DNA of 64,000 nt from Bacillota bacterium (GTDB lineage Bacteria; Bacillota; SHA-98; Ch115), in contig JABLXA010000002.1 in the NCBI GenBank assembly GCA_013178415.1, positions 248,001 through 312,000 on the forward strand. The letters are read 5' to 3'. The stretch's first letter is position 1; each line of letters starts with the position of its first letter. The notes beneath the pieces are model-generated. The model saw only the letters and a program-made list of their open reading frames with translations. It ran no database searches and was not told the origin of the DNA. Positions 54,117 through 63,138 of the stretch are shown here, one piece after another. The position numbers and the translations under genes are program-made.

Positions 54117-54592
54117 CAGCCCTTCAAAAGCTTGTCTATCGCCACCTGGAGCAATTCTTCGATCTCTGCCGCCGCCTTGCGATAGTCATCTAGACTTCCC
54201 GCGAAGGGGTCGCTGATCTCGTGCTGCTCGCCCTTCCCGGCGAATTCCCCAAGGGTGAAAACCTTCCCCCTGGCCTCCGGCGCGAGGGATAGAATAGCCC
54301 TCTTGTGGCTCACAGTCATGGTCAGTATGAGATCTGCGGCCGTGACCATTTCCCTCGTCGCGAGAGAGGCCTTATGACCAGAGATATCGATGCCCTTCTC
54401 GGCCATGGCTGTCACGGCATGAGGCGACGCCGGATCACCCGGCCGGGCACCGATTCCCGCTGAAGTCACTTCAAGACTATATTCGCCACCAAATCGTTTT
54501 TTGAGCTCTTTTTTCAGAATGGCTTCTGCCATCGGGCTACGGCATGTATTTCCAGAGCAAATCAGAAGAATCCTCTTGATTGACTCCACCAC
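54116..54592 (-). CDS. ywlE: Low-molecular-weight phosphatase, protein-arginine-phosphatase type
   Basis: A protein of 158 aa. The P-loop is CSGNTCRS (12-19), with Thr in the third-from-last variable position as in YwlE (arginine phosphatase) rather than Ile or Leu of tyrosine phosphatases. The catalytic Asp is in ISDPFAGS near 116. YwlE reverses McsB arginine phosphorylation. It is the first gene of the ywlE-rpiB-upp run. Confidence 0.9.
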   Translation of the reverse strand: MVESIKRILLICSGNTCRSPMAEAILKKELKKRFGGEYSLEVTSAGIGARPGDPASPHAVTAMAEKGIDISGHKASLATREMVTAADLILTMTVSHKRAILSLAPEARGKVFTLGEFAGKGEQHEISDPFAGSLDDYRKAAAEIEELLQVAIDKLLKG

Positions 54593-54618
54593 CCGAAAGG
54601 TAGATCTCTCTGGTCGCT

Positions 54619-54624
54619 ATTATA
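54619..54624 (-). promoter_or_regulatory. -10 element candidate for ywlE-rpiB
   Basis: TATAAT on the minus strand, 27 nt before the ywlE start, just after the rex terminator. No good -35 was seen at 16-18 nt. Confidence 0.45.
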
Positions 54625-54652
54625 CCCTATTTCGAGGGGATGGTCCTAAATA

Positions 54653-54676
54653 AAATTCGCCCTTGCGGGCGAATTT
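54653..54676 (-). terminator. Intrinsic terminator after rex
   Basis: On the minus strand AAATTCGCCC-GCAA-GGGCGAATTT is a perfect 10-bp stem with a GCAA-type tetraloop, and the 3' side runs into TTTTATTT. It lies 12 nt after the rex stop and closes the hydrogenase-rex transcript. Confidence 0.88.
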
Positions 54677-54687
54677 CCTTTCAATTT

Positions 54688-55347
54688 TCAGCCTTTGGCA
54701 GCAAGATTTATTGGACAAGAGCCTGCCACGTGATGGAACAATGTAGCCAGACCTGCCGCAAGATCTTCATTTCTGACCACTATTCCTGGATCGACCCTGA
54801 GAGTCACCGGCGCGAAATTCCATATCGCCCTAACCCCCGACTGCACAAGCTCAGAGGCAACAGACTGAGCCTGGACTGCGGGAACGGTGATTATTCCGAC
54901 CTGGATCCGGAGTCTCCTGATTATATGAGGAAGCTCACTCATTGGAAAAACCCGTTTACCAGAGATTTCTGTTCCTATTTTCTCCGGGTCCGTATCGAAC
55001 AAGGCCACGATGGACAATCCATATTTAGCAAACCCAGGATAACTGGCAATGGCGGATCCAAGGCGCCCAGCGCCGACGAGAACTGCCTCGTTGCGGCTGT
55101 GAAAACCTAGGAGTTCTTCAAGAGCAGTACACAACTGCTCAACATTGTATCCCACACCGGGCTTGCCAAATTCTCCAAAAAGCTGGGTAAGGTCCTTCCT
55201 GACCTGAACTGGATTGACCTCCGCCTCTCTCGCGATCTCTTCTGACGAAACAAACTGTCGCTCTGTCTCACGGCACCTTACGGCGCAACGATAGTATAAA
55301 GGCAACCTTCTCAATGCCTGTTTAGAGATCTTTATCTCGGCAGCCAT
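54688..55347 (-). CDS. rex: Redox-sensing transcriptional repressor Rex
   Basis: A protein of 219 aa. An N-terminal winged helix (KQALRRLPLYYRC, SSEEIAREAEVNPVQVRKDLTQ) is followed by a Rossmann domain with VGAGRLGSAIASY near 92-104. Rex senses the NADH/NAD+ ratio and represses fermentation, hydrogenase and respiratory genes when NAD+ is high. ATG at 55347 has GGAGG eight bases upstream; the frame is open further up into the hydrogenase gene. It follows hydA2 by 37 nt, so it is probably in the same transcript. Confidence 0.96.
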   Translation of the reverse strand: MAAEIKISKQALRRLPLYYRCAVRCRETERQFVSSEEIAREAEVNPVQVRKDLTQLFGEFGKPGVGYNVEQLCTALEELLGFHSRNEAVLVGAGRLGSAIASYPGFAKYGLSIVALFDTDPEKIGTEISGKRVFPMSELPHIIRRLRIQVGIITVPAVQAQSVASELVQSGVRAIWNFAPVTLRVDPGIVVRNEDLAAGLATLFHHVAGSCPINLAAKG

Positions 55348-55384
55348 GTGCTCATCCTCCACTGGGTGAAGCCCAGGGCCCAGT

Positions 55385-57511
55385 CTAGGACTGGGCCTTT
55401 GCTCCAGAGTTCTCTGATTTCTGACATTTATCCGGAGGAGTCTCCCGGCAATCATGTCCAACTCGGGGCTTGATCAGATTTTCAAAGATCCAGTTAGCCC
55501 TCTCTGGGGTAACTCCTGAGATGATCTGATCGTTCACGCTCACAGATGGGCCCTTGTCGCAATTTTCAAGACAGAATGTCGCATGCAGATTCACGCGATC
55601 GGACAAGCCTGAGGCTTCCACAAGGTGAACCAGATTCTTGAGAACCACATATGACCCCTTGAGATAGCAGGAGGTTCCGACACAGACTCCCACATCCACA
55701 GGACATGGTTCTTTCTCGGGCAGGAGCTGGATCCTCTCATCCGCTATCCTTCTCCTGGAAGCATATGAAGTGTGAAGCGCCTGATGCGCCACGTGGCTCC
55801 CGGGTTTCTCCAACCATTTACCGTAGACTTCCTTGATAAACGGATTATCTTGCGAGCGTCTTATCGGCTCTTCCCGATCGAGCCGGTAGAGTCCCTTTGC
55901 CCTGGCTTCTTTTACCTTGCTTTCCAGCGCGATGGGCTGTCCTGCCCCTCCAACGCAGCCTCCAGGGCAGGCCATGACCTCCACCAGATCATATTTAGCA
56001 GCCTCTCCGCGCCGGATGGCGTCCAGAAGCTTGCGCGCGCGGCCGAGGCCATTTACGACGGCCAGTTTGATCTCATGACCGCCCACATTGACGGTTGCTT
56101 CTTTGAGTCCGTCCATGCCGCGCACATCCACATAATTCACACCTACTGAACCACGTCTCTTGTCGATCTGCCCAATTCCGTCTCCTTCCACCTTCGGAGA
56201 AGCATCTGCCGTCAGCATGTCGGAAGCCGCCCGCAAAACCGCCTCCGCTACGCCTCCAGTGGCGCCGAAGATGACACCTGCGCCGCTGGCAAACCCGAAG
56301 GGCACATCAAATGCCTCTGGCTCGAGATCTTCAAATGAGATGCCTGCCTCCTGGATCATCTTGATGAATTCCTGGGTTGTAAGAACCAGATCCACATCTG
56401 GCGCATCGTCTGTCTTGAATTCTGGCCTCCTGGCTTCGAATTTCTTGGCAGTACATGGCATCACAGAGATCACATAGAGGTTCTCAGGCTTTAAGCCCCG
56501 CTCCCTAGCATAGAACTTCTTCAGCACGGATCCAAACATCTGATGCGGTGACCTGCAGCTGGATATGTTCGGCACCATATCAGGATAGTATTGCTCGGCG
56601 AACTTGACCCATGCAGGGCAGCATGACGTGAACAGAGGGAGCTTTCCGCCTGATGCGACTCTCTCTATGAATTCCGTGGTCTCTTCCATTACGGTGAGAT
56701 CAGCGCCAAAGCAAGTATCGAAGACCTGATCAAATCCGATCCGCTTCATGGCTGCGACTATCTTGCCCGTAGTCGCCTCCCCCGGCGGCAGCGAAAACGC
56801 CTCACCAGCCGCGACCCTTACCGCCGGAGCTATCTGGGCCACAACTACCTTATTGGGGTCGTGAATTGCCTTCCATGCCTCTTCCACCTGGGACTTCACT
56901 ACAATTGCGCCAGTCGGGCAGACTGAAGCGCATTGGCCGCAGTTTACGCAGTCCACCTCCGCAAGTGGTTTGCCAAAGGCAGGCACAACTGTGGCTTTGG
57001 ATCCACGGTAGGCAAAGTCCAGCACGCCTACACCCTGGACCTCCTCGCACATGCGCACGCAGTCTCCGCATAGTATGCATTTGTTTGGGTCCCTCACCAA
57101 GGCAACGCTCGATGCATCCTCAGGGAGCTTGGTATCCCTCTTGCCCATCCTTATCTCACGAACGCCCATCTTCCGCGCGATTTCCTGCAGTCTGCAATTC
57201 CCGTTCTTTTCGCATGTGGTGCAGTCGCGACTATGATTAGCCAGGAGCAACTCCAAGATCATTTTACGCAAATGCCTCAATCGTTCGGTATTTGTCTCCA
57301 CAACCATTCCATCTCTAGGAGGGGTAGAACAAGCGGCGACAGGCGCTCCTCCATCTACTTCCACGAGGCACATTCTACAGGCACCATATATGCTAAGCTC
57401 TGAATGGTAACAAAAAGTTGGAAGATCGATCCCGGCCTTACGGATCACCTCGAGCAGATTCTGCTCTCCATTCAGGGCTACAACCTGACCGTCAACTGTT
57501 ATCTTTCCCAT
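55385..57511 (-). CDS. hndD: [FeFe] hydrogenase catalytic subunit HydA/HndD type, C-terminal ferredoxin fusion
   Basis: A protein of 708 aa. [2Fe-2S] domain (Cys34, 45, 48, 61), His93/Cys97/100/106 cluster, two [4Fe-4S] motifs (Cys145, 148, 151, 155; Cys188, 191, 194, 198). The H-cluster domain has TSCCPAW (295-301), MPCTAKKFE (Cys353) and MACPGGCVGG (Cys515, 519). After a small-subunit-like segment, an added thioredoxin-like [2Fe-2S] domain (about 600-690; Cys610, 615, 647, 651) follows, related to the separate gene at 63139-63387. All active-site Cys are present, unlike the paralogue at the left edge. It lies in locus 2 between hydB and rex. Confidence 0.96.
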   Translation of the reverse strand: MGKITVDGQVVALNGEQNLLEVIRKAGIDLPTFCYHSELSIYGACRMCLVEVDGGAPVAACSTPPRDGMVVETNTERLRHLRKMILELLLANHSRDCTTCEKNGNCRLQEIARKMGVREIRMGKRDTKLPEDASSVALVRDPNKCILCGDCVRMCEEVQGVGVLDFAYRGSKATVVPAFGKPLAEVDCVNCGQCASVCPTGAIVVKSQVEEAWKAIHDPNKVVVAQIAPAVRVAAGEAFSLPPGEATTGKIVAAMKRIGFDQVFDTCFGADLTVMEETTEFIERVASGGKLPLFTSCCPAWVKFAEQYYPDMVPNISSCRSPHQMFGSVLKKFYARERGLKPENLYVISVMPCTAKKFEARRPEFKTDDAPDVDLVLTTQEFIKMIQEAGISFEDLEPEAFDVPFGFASGAGVIFGATGGVAEAVLRAASDMLTADASPKVEGDGIGQIDKRRGSVGVNYVDVRGMDGLKEATVNVGGHEIKLAVVNGLGRARKLLDAIRRGEAAKYDLVEVMACPGGCVGGAGQPIALESKVKEARAKGLYRLDREEPIRRSQDNPFIKEVYGKWLEKPGSHVAHQALHTSYASRRRIADERIQLLPEKEPCPVDVGVCVGTSCYLKGSYVVLKNLVHLVEASGLSDRVNLHATFCLENCDKGPSVSVNDQIISGVTPERANWIFENLIKPRVGHDCRETPPDKCQKSENSGAKAQS

Positions 57512-57526
57512 TTCATTCTTCCCTCC

Positions 57527-59503
57527 TTACTTGGAAAGCTCGATAGCACCGAATGGACAGGCGTCAGCACATGTCCCGCATCCAATGCATATAGCGGGAT
57601 TTATCTCATGCTGCTTGCGGACTTCCCCACTTATGGCACCGACTGGGCAGACTCGCTTGCACTTGCCGCAACCACGACATTTGCCGGTAATCATGAACCT
57701 CCGAAGCGCCTGGCATACCCCGGCCGGGCAGCGCCTATCTACCACATGAGCTAGATATTCATCACGGAAATGCCGGAGAGTAGTGAGGACCGGATTGGGC
57801 GCTGTCTTGCCCAGACCACATAGTGAACCATATTTTACAGTCCATGCTATCTCTTCCAGAAGATCTAGATCTTCCAAAGTGCCCTCTCCTGCTACGATCT
57901 TCTCGAGGATCTCGAGCATCCTCTTAGTCCCTTCCCTGCATGGCACACACTTGCCGCAGGATTCGTTCTGAGTGAAGTTCATGAAGAATCGCGCAACTTC
58001 CACCATACAAGTAGACTCATCCATGACCACAATGCCGCCTGAACCGACCATGGCGCCTGCTTTTGCAAGGGAGGCAAAATCTAGCGGAAGATCCAGGTGC
58101 TCCGTGGTAAGGCATCCCCCTGACGGGCCTCCAATCTGCACGGCCTTAAACTTCCTGCCACCCCGTATGCCGCCACCGATATCAAAGACGATCTCTCTGA
58201 GGGTAGTCCCCATCGGCACCTCGATTAGCCCAGTGTTCGTGACTTGGCCGGTCAGGGCAAATGTCTTTGTGCCCGGGCTATCCTGGCTTCCCACTGATCT
58301 GAACCAGTCTGCTCCGTTCAAGATTATAGATTGGACATGAGACAAGGTCTCAACATTATTTATCACCGTCGGCTTTCCAAAAAGTCCGTGGGTGGCAGGA
58401 AATGGCGGCTTTGGCCGGGGCATCCCGCGTTTGCCCTCGATGGAAGCCAAAAGCGCGGTTTCCTCGCCGCATACGAAGGCGCCGGCGCCTTCCCGGATCT
58501 TTATATCAAAGGAAAACTTGCTCCCCAGGATATTAGTCCCGAGGAAGCCCCATTCCCTCGCATCTCTGATAGCCTTCCTCAGGCGCTTCACCGCCAACGG
58601 GTACTCGGCCCGGACATAGATATATCCTTCACTGGCGCCTATCGCATACCCGGCGATTATCATTCCTTCCAGAATTCTGTGTGGATCCCCTTCCATGACG
58701 CTTCTATTCATGAATGCCCCGGGGTCACCTTCATCACCGTTGCAGATCACATACTTTACGTCGCCTGAGGCACGCCTCGTGAAATCCCACTTCTTTCCTG
58801 TCGGAAATCCAGCACCTCCTCTGCCCCTCAACCCAGAGGCGGTGATAACATCGATCACCTCTTCAGGGGTCATTTCAATGAGAGCCTTGGCAGCAGCGCG
58901 ATATCCATCTCTGGCGATATATTCCCGGATATTTTCCGGATCGATATTTCCACATCTAGACAGCACCCAGCGCTTCTGTCTGATATAAAAGGGAATCTCA
59001 CTTTCACGCTTGTAAGGCTTGCCGTCTGCGCCATGATACAAGAGCCTTTCAACTACGCCCCCATCCACAAGAGTAGTTTTTACGATCTCCTGAGCGTCTT
59101 CAGGCCGGACTTTCATATAAAGAATGCCTCCAGGTTCAATTCTCACAAGGGGGCCCATCTCGCAGAAGCCATGGCAACCGCTGATGGCGACATCCACCAG
59201 CGGCTGTCCAGATCCGACTCCGCATTGGGTCTTTCCATGGCCGTCCTCTTTATCGAATTCGACCTTTACTTCGACTCCCATCTCATGGCAGATCCTCTTG
59301 ATCTCCTTGTATACAAGCTCGGACCCGTTAGCCATGCACCCGGTGCCTGCGCAAACAAGGACTCTCTTCTGCGCCCTTGCCAGATCTTCTTGAAAAGATT
59401 CCCTAGCCCTATCAAGGTCTTTACTTGACCCGATGAAAAATGTTCCGTCACCTTTCAATATTCCGTCTGATTTCGGGCGCATGACATCCTGCATCTCACT
59501 CAC
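57527..59503 (-). CDS. hndC: NADH-binding hydrogenase subunit HydB/HndC type with C-terminal ferredoxin
   Basis: A protein of 658 aa: thioredoxin-like [2Fe-2S] domain (about 40-140), NuoF FMN/NADH domain (GRGGAGFPTG near 230), SLBB, NuoF [4Fe-4S] motif ESCGKCVPCREG near 530, and a C-terminal two-[4Fe-4S] ferredoxin (CRGCGKCKRVCP, CIGCGTCADACP). This is the full HydB arrangement of electron-bifurcating hydrogenases. About 115 residues longer than the locus-1 HndC, mostly from the C-terminal ferredoxin. Its ATG overlaps the hydC stop by four bases. Confidence 0.96.
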   Translation of the reverse strand: MSEMQDVMRPKSDGILKGDGTFFIGSSKDLDRARESFQEDLARAQKRVLVCAGTGCMANGSELVYKEIKRICHEMGVEVKVEFDKEDGHGKTQCGVGSGQPLVDVAISGCHGFCEMGPLVRIEPGGILYMKVRPEDAQEIVKTTLVDGGVVERLLYHGADGKPYKRESEIPFYIRQKRWVLSRCGNIDPENIREYIARDGYRAAAKALIEMTPEEVIDVITASGLRGRGGAGFPTGKKWDFTRRASGDVKYVICNGDEGDPGAFMNRSVMEGDPHRILEGMIIAGYAIGASEGYIYVRAEYPLAVKRLRKAIRDAREWGFLGTNILGSKFSFDIKIREGAGAFVCGEETALLASIEGKRGMPRPKPPFPATHGLFGKPTVINNVETLSHVQSIILNGADWFRSVGSQDSPGTKTFALTGQVTNTGLIEVPMGTTLREIVFDIGGGIRGGRKFKAVQIGGPSGGCLTTEHLDLPLDFASLAKAGAMVGSGGIVVMDESTCMVEVARFFMNFTQNESCGKCVPCREGTKRMLEILEKIVAGEGTLEDLDLLEEIAWTVKYGSLCGLGKTAPNPVLTTLRHFRDEYLAHVVDRRCPAGVCQALRRFMITGKCRGCGKCKRVCPVGAISGEVRKQHEINPAICIGCGTCADACPFGAIELSK

Positions 59504-60096
59504 TTTGCCTCACTCCTCTCCACCTGTGGCTGTGCATTGACGTCGTCCCCAGAGTTACTCATAAGTTCATCAAGAAGCCGGTCGACCTTCTCCGGAGTCA
59601 TCTGACCATATACCCTATCATTTACCATGACTACAGGCGCAAGCCCACAGGCCCCAAGGCATGATACCGTTTCTATGGTAAATTGCATGTCACTAGTTGT
59701 TGTTTCCTTCCCGGAGAGCCCCAGCTTCTTGCGGACCGCCTGCAGGACTTTGGACGAACCTCGCACGTGACAGGCAGTTCCATCGCACATCCTTATGACG
59801 TACCTCCCTTGTGGCTCAAGAGAGAATTGGGCATAAAACGTCGCAACGCCAAACACCTTTGATGGGGGTATCCCCAAGGCTGTAGCGATATATGTCATGA
59901 TTTCCTCAGGCAAATACCTGTACTCGGCCTGCACCTCCTGTAATATGGATATCAAGGCAGAAGGTTCCCTATCATATTTAGAGAGTATCTCGTTGACCTT
60001 CTCAAATAGCCTCTGCCTGGTTCCTGCTTGACCGCCTGCATGTTCCTCCAACTCTGCGCCAAGAACATCCTGGCTTTTTTCAGTTACCTGTGACAT
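59500..60096 (-). CDS. hndA: Hydrogenase [2Fe-2S] subunit HydC/HndA type
   Basis: A protein of 198 aa, NuoE-like. The four Cys lie in MCDGTACHVRG and SCLGACGLAP. The N-terminus is about 25 residues longer than in the locus-1 HndA. It is the first of the three catalytic genes of locus 2; it precedes hydB with an ATGA overlap and follows the SpoIIE-type phosphatase gene by 38 nt. Confidence 0.95.
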   Translation of the reverse strand: MSQVTEKSQDVLGAELEEHAGGQAGTRQRLFEKVNEILSKYDREPSALISILQEVQAEYRYLPEEIMTYIATALGIPPSKVFGVATFYAQFSLEPQGRYVIRMCDGTACHVRGSSKVLQAVRKKLGLSGKETTTSDMQFTIETVSCLGACGLAPVVMVNDRVYGQMTPEKVDRLLDELMSNSGDDVNAQPQVERSEAK

Positions 60097-60134
60097 TTGA
60101 CTCCCCTCCTGCGATGAAAATCAAAGAGCCGGTG

Positions 60135-61280
60135 TCAGTAAAACTTGAGCTTTACTTGCTTCCCACGTTCTTCCAGCAATCTTGCCAGCCTGTAGACTAC
60201 CTGCATTTTAAGAGCCAAACCTGGAGGAAGGCTGGGATTCTGATGTGCCCGGTTTATTGCCGTTCCGACCAGGAATTTGATGCTATCGCTTTCCAACAGG
60301 ATGGCTGCCAATTCCTCCGCAGCATTTCGCCTTGTACGAGGCGCATTTTCTGCATTTTGGATGATCTCAACCACCTTGGAGAGCGTAATTATCCCTTCTG
60401 TGACCAGATCTACACCGTCCAAGCTACCAGGAGGCGGCAGATCTGGAGATATCGCCTTCATGTCGACCTGCAATGTCTTCCCGATTTCCCGCGCTACCAA
60501 GAGACTCGTGGTGCCGCCGCAGATGACCCTTTTACCTTGCTCAGAAAAAAGCTCTCGAGTGACGACTGGATCATCTTTCTTGTCTTTTGGAGGGCCGACC
60601 AGAACAGTAACAGAGCGAGGCCTCCGAACTTTCAAGACGACCCCGGTGGCATCATCCCCCGGGCATCCTCCATAAAGATGCTGCGAAACCCTGCAGAGTC
60701 GCTCAGATATCGCCCCTGCGCTCATACCCTCGCGGTAGATTTCCTGAAGATATTGACCTACATTTTGCCACTGCCAGCCTAGATTCATCACTCCTCCAAC
60801 TCCCGCATGAATCACTCCGTCACTCACCACCACAATGACATCTCCCTCGAGGACCCGGAACTCGGATTCTCTTATCTTTTTTCCGGAGATTTCCCGTTCC
60901 TCGAAATCAAGCATCATGAGACTCCCTTCTCTGAGGATGAAGGTTGGGGGGTTATCAAATTCCGCCAGGTATGCCTGCCCGGTATTCAATATCTGGATTA
61001 TCGTAAATGTGGAGTAGGCGATCTTTCTTACCTGGCATATGGGAAGCGTGTTCCCCATGGTCTCTACCACATCACTCAGATCTGCCCCTCCCTTCAGCAT
61101 TGTCACCGCGATCCTGGTCGTGAGCGTAGAAAGAATATTCGCCTTGACCCCACTCCCCAGCCCGTCAGCCATGGCAACGATGGTAGAGTCAGGAGTCCGG
61201 GCTACATGGACGCTGTCCCCTGATAGCTCTTCTCCATATTTGCAAAGGCTAAATTGGGATACCTCGATGAATAGACTCAT
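60135..61280 (-). CDS. SpoIIE-family PP2C-type serine phosphatase
   Basis: A protein of 381 aa. A PP2C/SpoIIE domain occupies about 1-215: GDSVHVARTPDSTIVAMADGLGSG near 21-44, with the metal Asp in MADGLG; VIVVVSDGVIHAG near 148-160, with the second metal Asp; and CPGDDATGVVLKV near 202-214. A second, unassigned domain of about 160 residues follows. There is no membrane segment, unlike sporulation SpoIIE. Such phosphatases reactivate anti-anti-sigma proteins. It overlaps the HydS-PAS gene by four bases, so it probably answers to that sensor. Confidence 0.9.
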   Translation of the reverse strand: MSLFIEVSQFSLCKYGEELSGDSVHVARTPDSTIVAMADGLGSGVKANILSTLTTRIAVTMLKGGADLSDVVETMGNTLPICQVRKIAYSTFTIIQILNTGQAYLAEFDNPPTFILREGSLMMLDFEEREISGKKIRESEFRVLEGDVIVVVSDGVIHAGVGGVMNLGWQWQNVGQYLQEIYREGMSAGAISERLCRVSQHLYGGCPGDDATGVVLKVRRPRSVTVLVGPPKDKKDDPVVTRELFSEQGKRVICGGTTSLLVAREIGKTLQVDMKAISPDLPPPGSLDGVDLVTEGIITLSKVVEIIQNAENAPRTRRNAAEELAAILLESDSIKFLVGTAINRAHQNPSLPPGLALKMQVVYRLARLLEERGKQVKLKFY

Positions 61281-63103
61281 GAATCGTCACCATCCCCGCC
61301 ACGTCCCATGAGCTTCATAAGCCGGGTCAGCACCAATTTAGTCTCCGCGGTGGTTTCCCCGAGAAGCCCGGCTATTTCCTGGGCCACTCTCATTTGCCGG
61401 GTGATGACCTCCTGGGCCCCCATGAGAGTCTCTTCCTGCATCTTTCTAAGCCGGTCCCGCTGGGCCCGTTCTTGGGTGATATCAGCTATGACGCCGACCA
61501 CCAGTCCCTGATCCTCCACATATACTGCGGTCTGAGAGGTCACGAGCCCATATGCCGGATACTCCACTTCACCTGAAGCAAGACCATTTTTCTCTATCGC
61601 ATTACGGAAAACCCTAGCATCCAGAAAATCCTCAAGATGTCTGCCGACCACGGCATCCCGCCTCATTTGGAATTTGTTCTCAATGGCCGGGTTTATATCC
61701 AGGATCTTGAGATCCCGATCTACTATGATGATTCCGTTCGGGGTCAGGTTGAACGTGACCTGAGCCATGGATTCAGCTCTCTTGCGCATATAAGGGATGC
61801 ACATCTCGATTTCGGCCATCCCCTGAAAAACGGCAAGGGCTTTTGCCCTGCAGGAGTCATAGCCGCAAGCCCCGCAATTGAGCTCGTCTTCGGGCGTCAA
61901 TTTGCCCGTGGCCGCCAGGATCTTCCGGATGTCCTCTTCCGTGGGCTGAGGCGCCCTGATATCCCGAGGTCCATAGGTTCTTCTCAAGGGTAGAATGATG
62001 GGGCCCTGCTGATGCCAGCCTTTCATCCCATCCTCCCCTGCCTCGGTCTTTCCCACACCACCATGAGACCCCAAGTCTCCATATGGCGTCTTGAGTCTTG
62101 CATATTCCAGCAATTTTCTCCTGCGACTATACAGGTCATCACCGGTTTGAAGGCCGATGTCATAAAGTCCCGGACCAGCGAGACATCCGCCATTGCATGC
62201 TAGAGCCTCTACAAGATCCGGCCCATCCTCAATGGGGAACTTAGAGAAATAGTCCATACACTCTTCGATTCCTGAGATGGTCACGAGATCTTCTGCCAGC
62301 AGCCCCGCCTCTATACCCGCCGTCCTGGCAAGCCCTCCCGCCATTGGGAAATATCTTGCCTCCCGCAAAATCTCATCACAGTAGCCGCCCATGCGCTCAT
62401 AGAGATCCCCCATGCTCATAAAGTCTTCCTCCGGGAGCTCGGCGAGATCCAGGCCGACGTCCAAAATCCAGGCGGCGAGTTCATCAAAGGTCAAGACCCC
62501 ATCTACAGCTCCCTTGACATGCTTGTCTCTCGCCTCATTCTTCTTTGCTACGCAGGGCCCGATGAATACATAAGCTACATCCTCGCCAAGGAAACGTTTT
62601 ATAAGCCTTCCATGGGCCACCATGGGGGACACAACAGGAGCCAGATAGCCGAGGAGATGGGGATAATATTGCTCGAGCAAATTCACAATTGCAGGGCACG
62701 ACGAAGAAATAAGCGGGCGCCTCCCCGCCGCGATCACCCTCGCATGTTCTCTGGCGACGAATTCCGCCGCAAATGCCGTCTCCTGCACATCCTGGAATCC
62801 CAACTTTTTGAGGATCGACACCAGCCTCCGGGGGCCGTATTCGTGGAAGGCCGATATAAAGGAAGGCGCAAGTCCTGCTATGACTCTAGCGCCTGACGAT
62901 ATGAGCCCTCTGACATGATCCACGTCACTTGCCACCTTTTTGGCATGCTGCGGACATACCGTGATGCATCGTCCATCGAGTATGCATCTTTCTTCCACGA
63001 CCTCAGCATGTCCCTGATGTATTCTGATGGCTTTGACGGGGCATGATCTCACACATTTATAACAATCTTTACATTTGGCTTCAATTACGGTGATAAGGCC
63101 CAT
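61277..63103 (-). CDS. HydS-type sensory [FeFe]-hydrogenase-like protein with PAS domain
   Basis: A protein of 608 aa. Ferredoxin motif 1 is Cys11, 14, 17, 21; motif 2 is Cys40, Asp43, Cys46, Cys50 (CxxDxxCxxxC). The H-cluster-like domain has SSSCPAIV, GPCVAKKNE and LACNGGCLAGPG, so the ligands stay and the proton-relay Cys is Ser. A FeS motif (CGACGYDSC) lies near 420. A PAS domain follows (about 455-555), then a C-terminal helix of coiled-coil type. This is the layout of hydrogen- or redox-sensing HydS proteins. ATG at 63103 has GGGGG eight bases upstream; a GTG five codons before is possible. Confidence 0.87.
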   Translation of the reverse strand: MGLITVIEAKCKDCYKCVRSCPVKAIRIHQGHAEVVEERCILDGRCITVCPQHAKKVASDVDHVRGLISSGARVIAGLAPSFISAFHEYGPRRLVSILKKLGFQDVQETAFAAEFVAREHARVIAAGRRPLISSSCPAIVNLLEQYYPHLLGYLAPVVSPMVAHGRLIKRFLGEDVAYVFIGPCVAKKNEARDKHVKGAVDGVLTFDELAAWILDVGLDLAELPEEDFMSMGDLYERMGGYCDEILREARYFPMAGGLARTAGIEAGLLAEDLVTISGIEECMDYFSKFPIEDGPDLVEALACNGGCLAGPGLYDIGLQTGDDLYSRRRKLLEYARLKTPYGDLGSHGGVGKTEAGEDGMKGWHQQGPIILPLRRTYGPRDIRAPQPTEEDIRKILAATGKLTPEDELNCGACGYDSCRAKALAVFQGMAEIEMCIPYMRKRAESMAQVTFNLTPNGIIIVDRDLKILDINPAIENKFQMRRDAVVGRHLEDFLDARVFRNAIEKNGLASGEVEYPAYGLVTSQTAVYVEDQGLVVGVIADITQERAQRDRLRKMQEETLMGAQEVITRQMRVAQEIAGLLGETTAETKLVLTRLMKLMGRGGDGDDS

Positions 63104-63138
63104 TCCTCTCGCCCCCACTCCCGGTAATGCTCATCGGT

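Noticed and set aside
60090-60782. Plus-strand open frame of 230 codons opposite the SpoIIE phosphatase
   Set aside because: Antisense to conserved PP2C metal motifs; no independent support.
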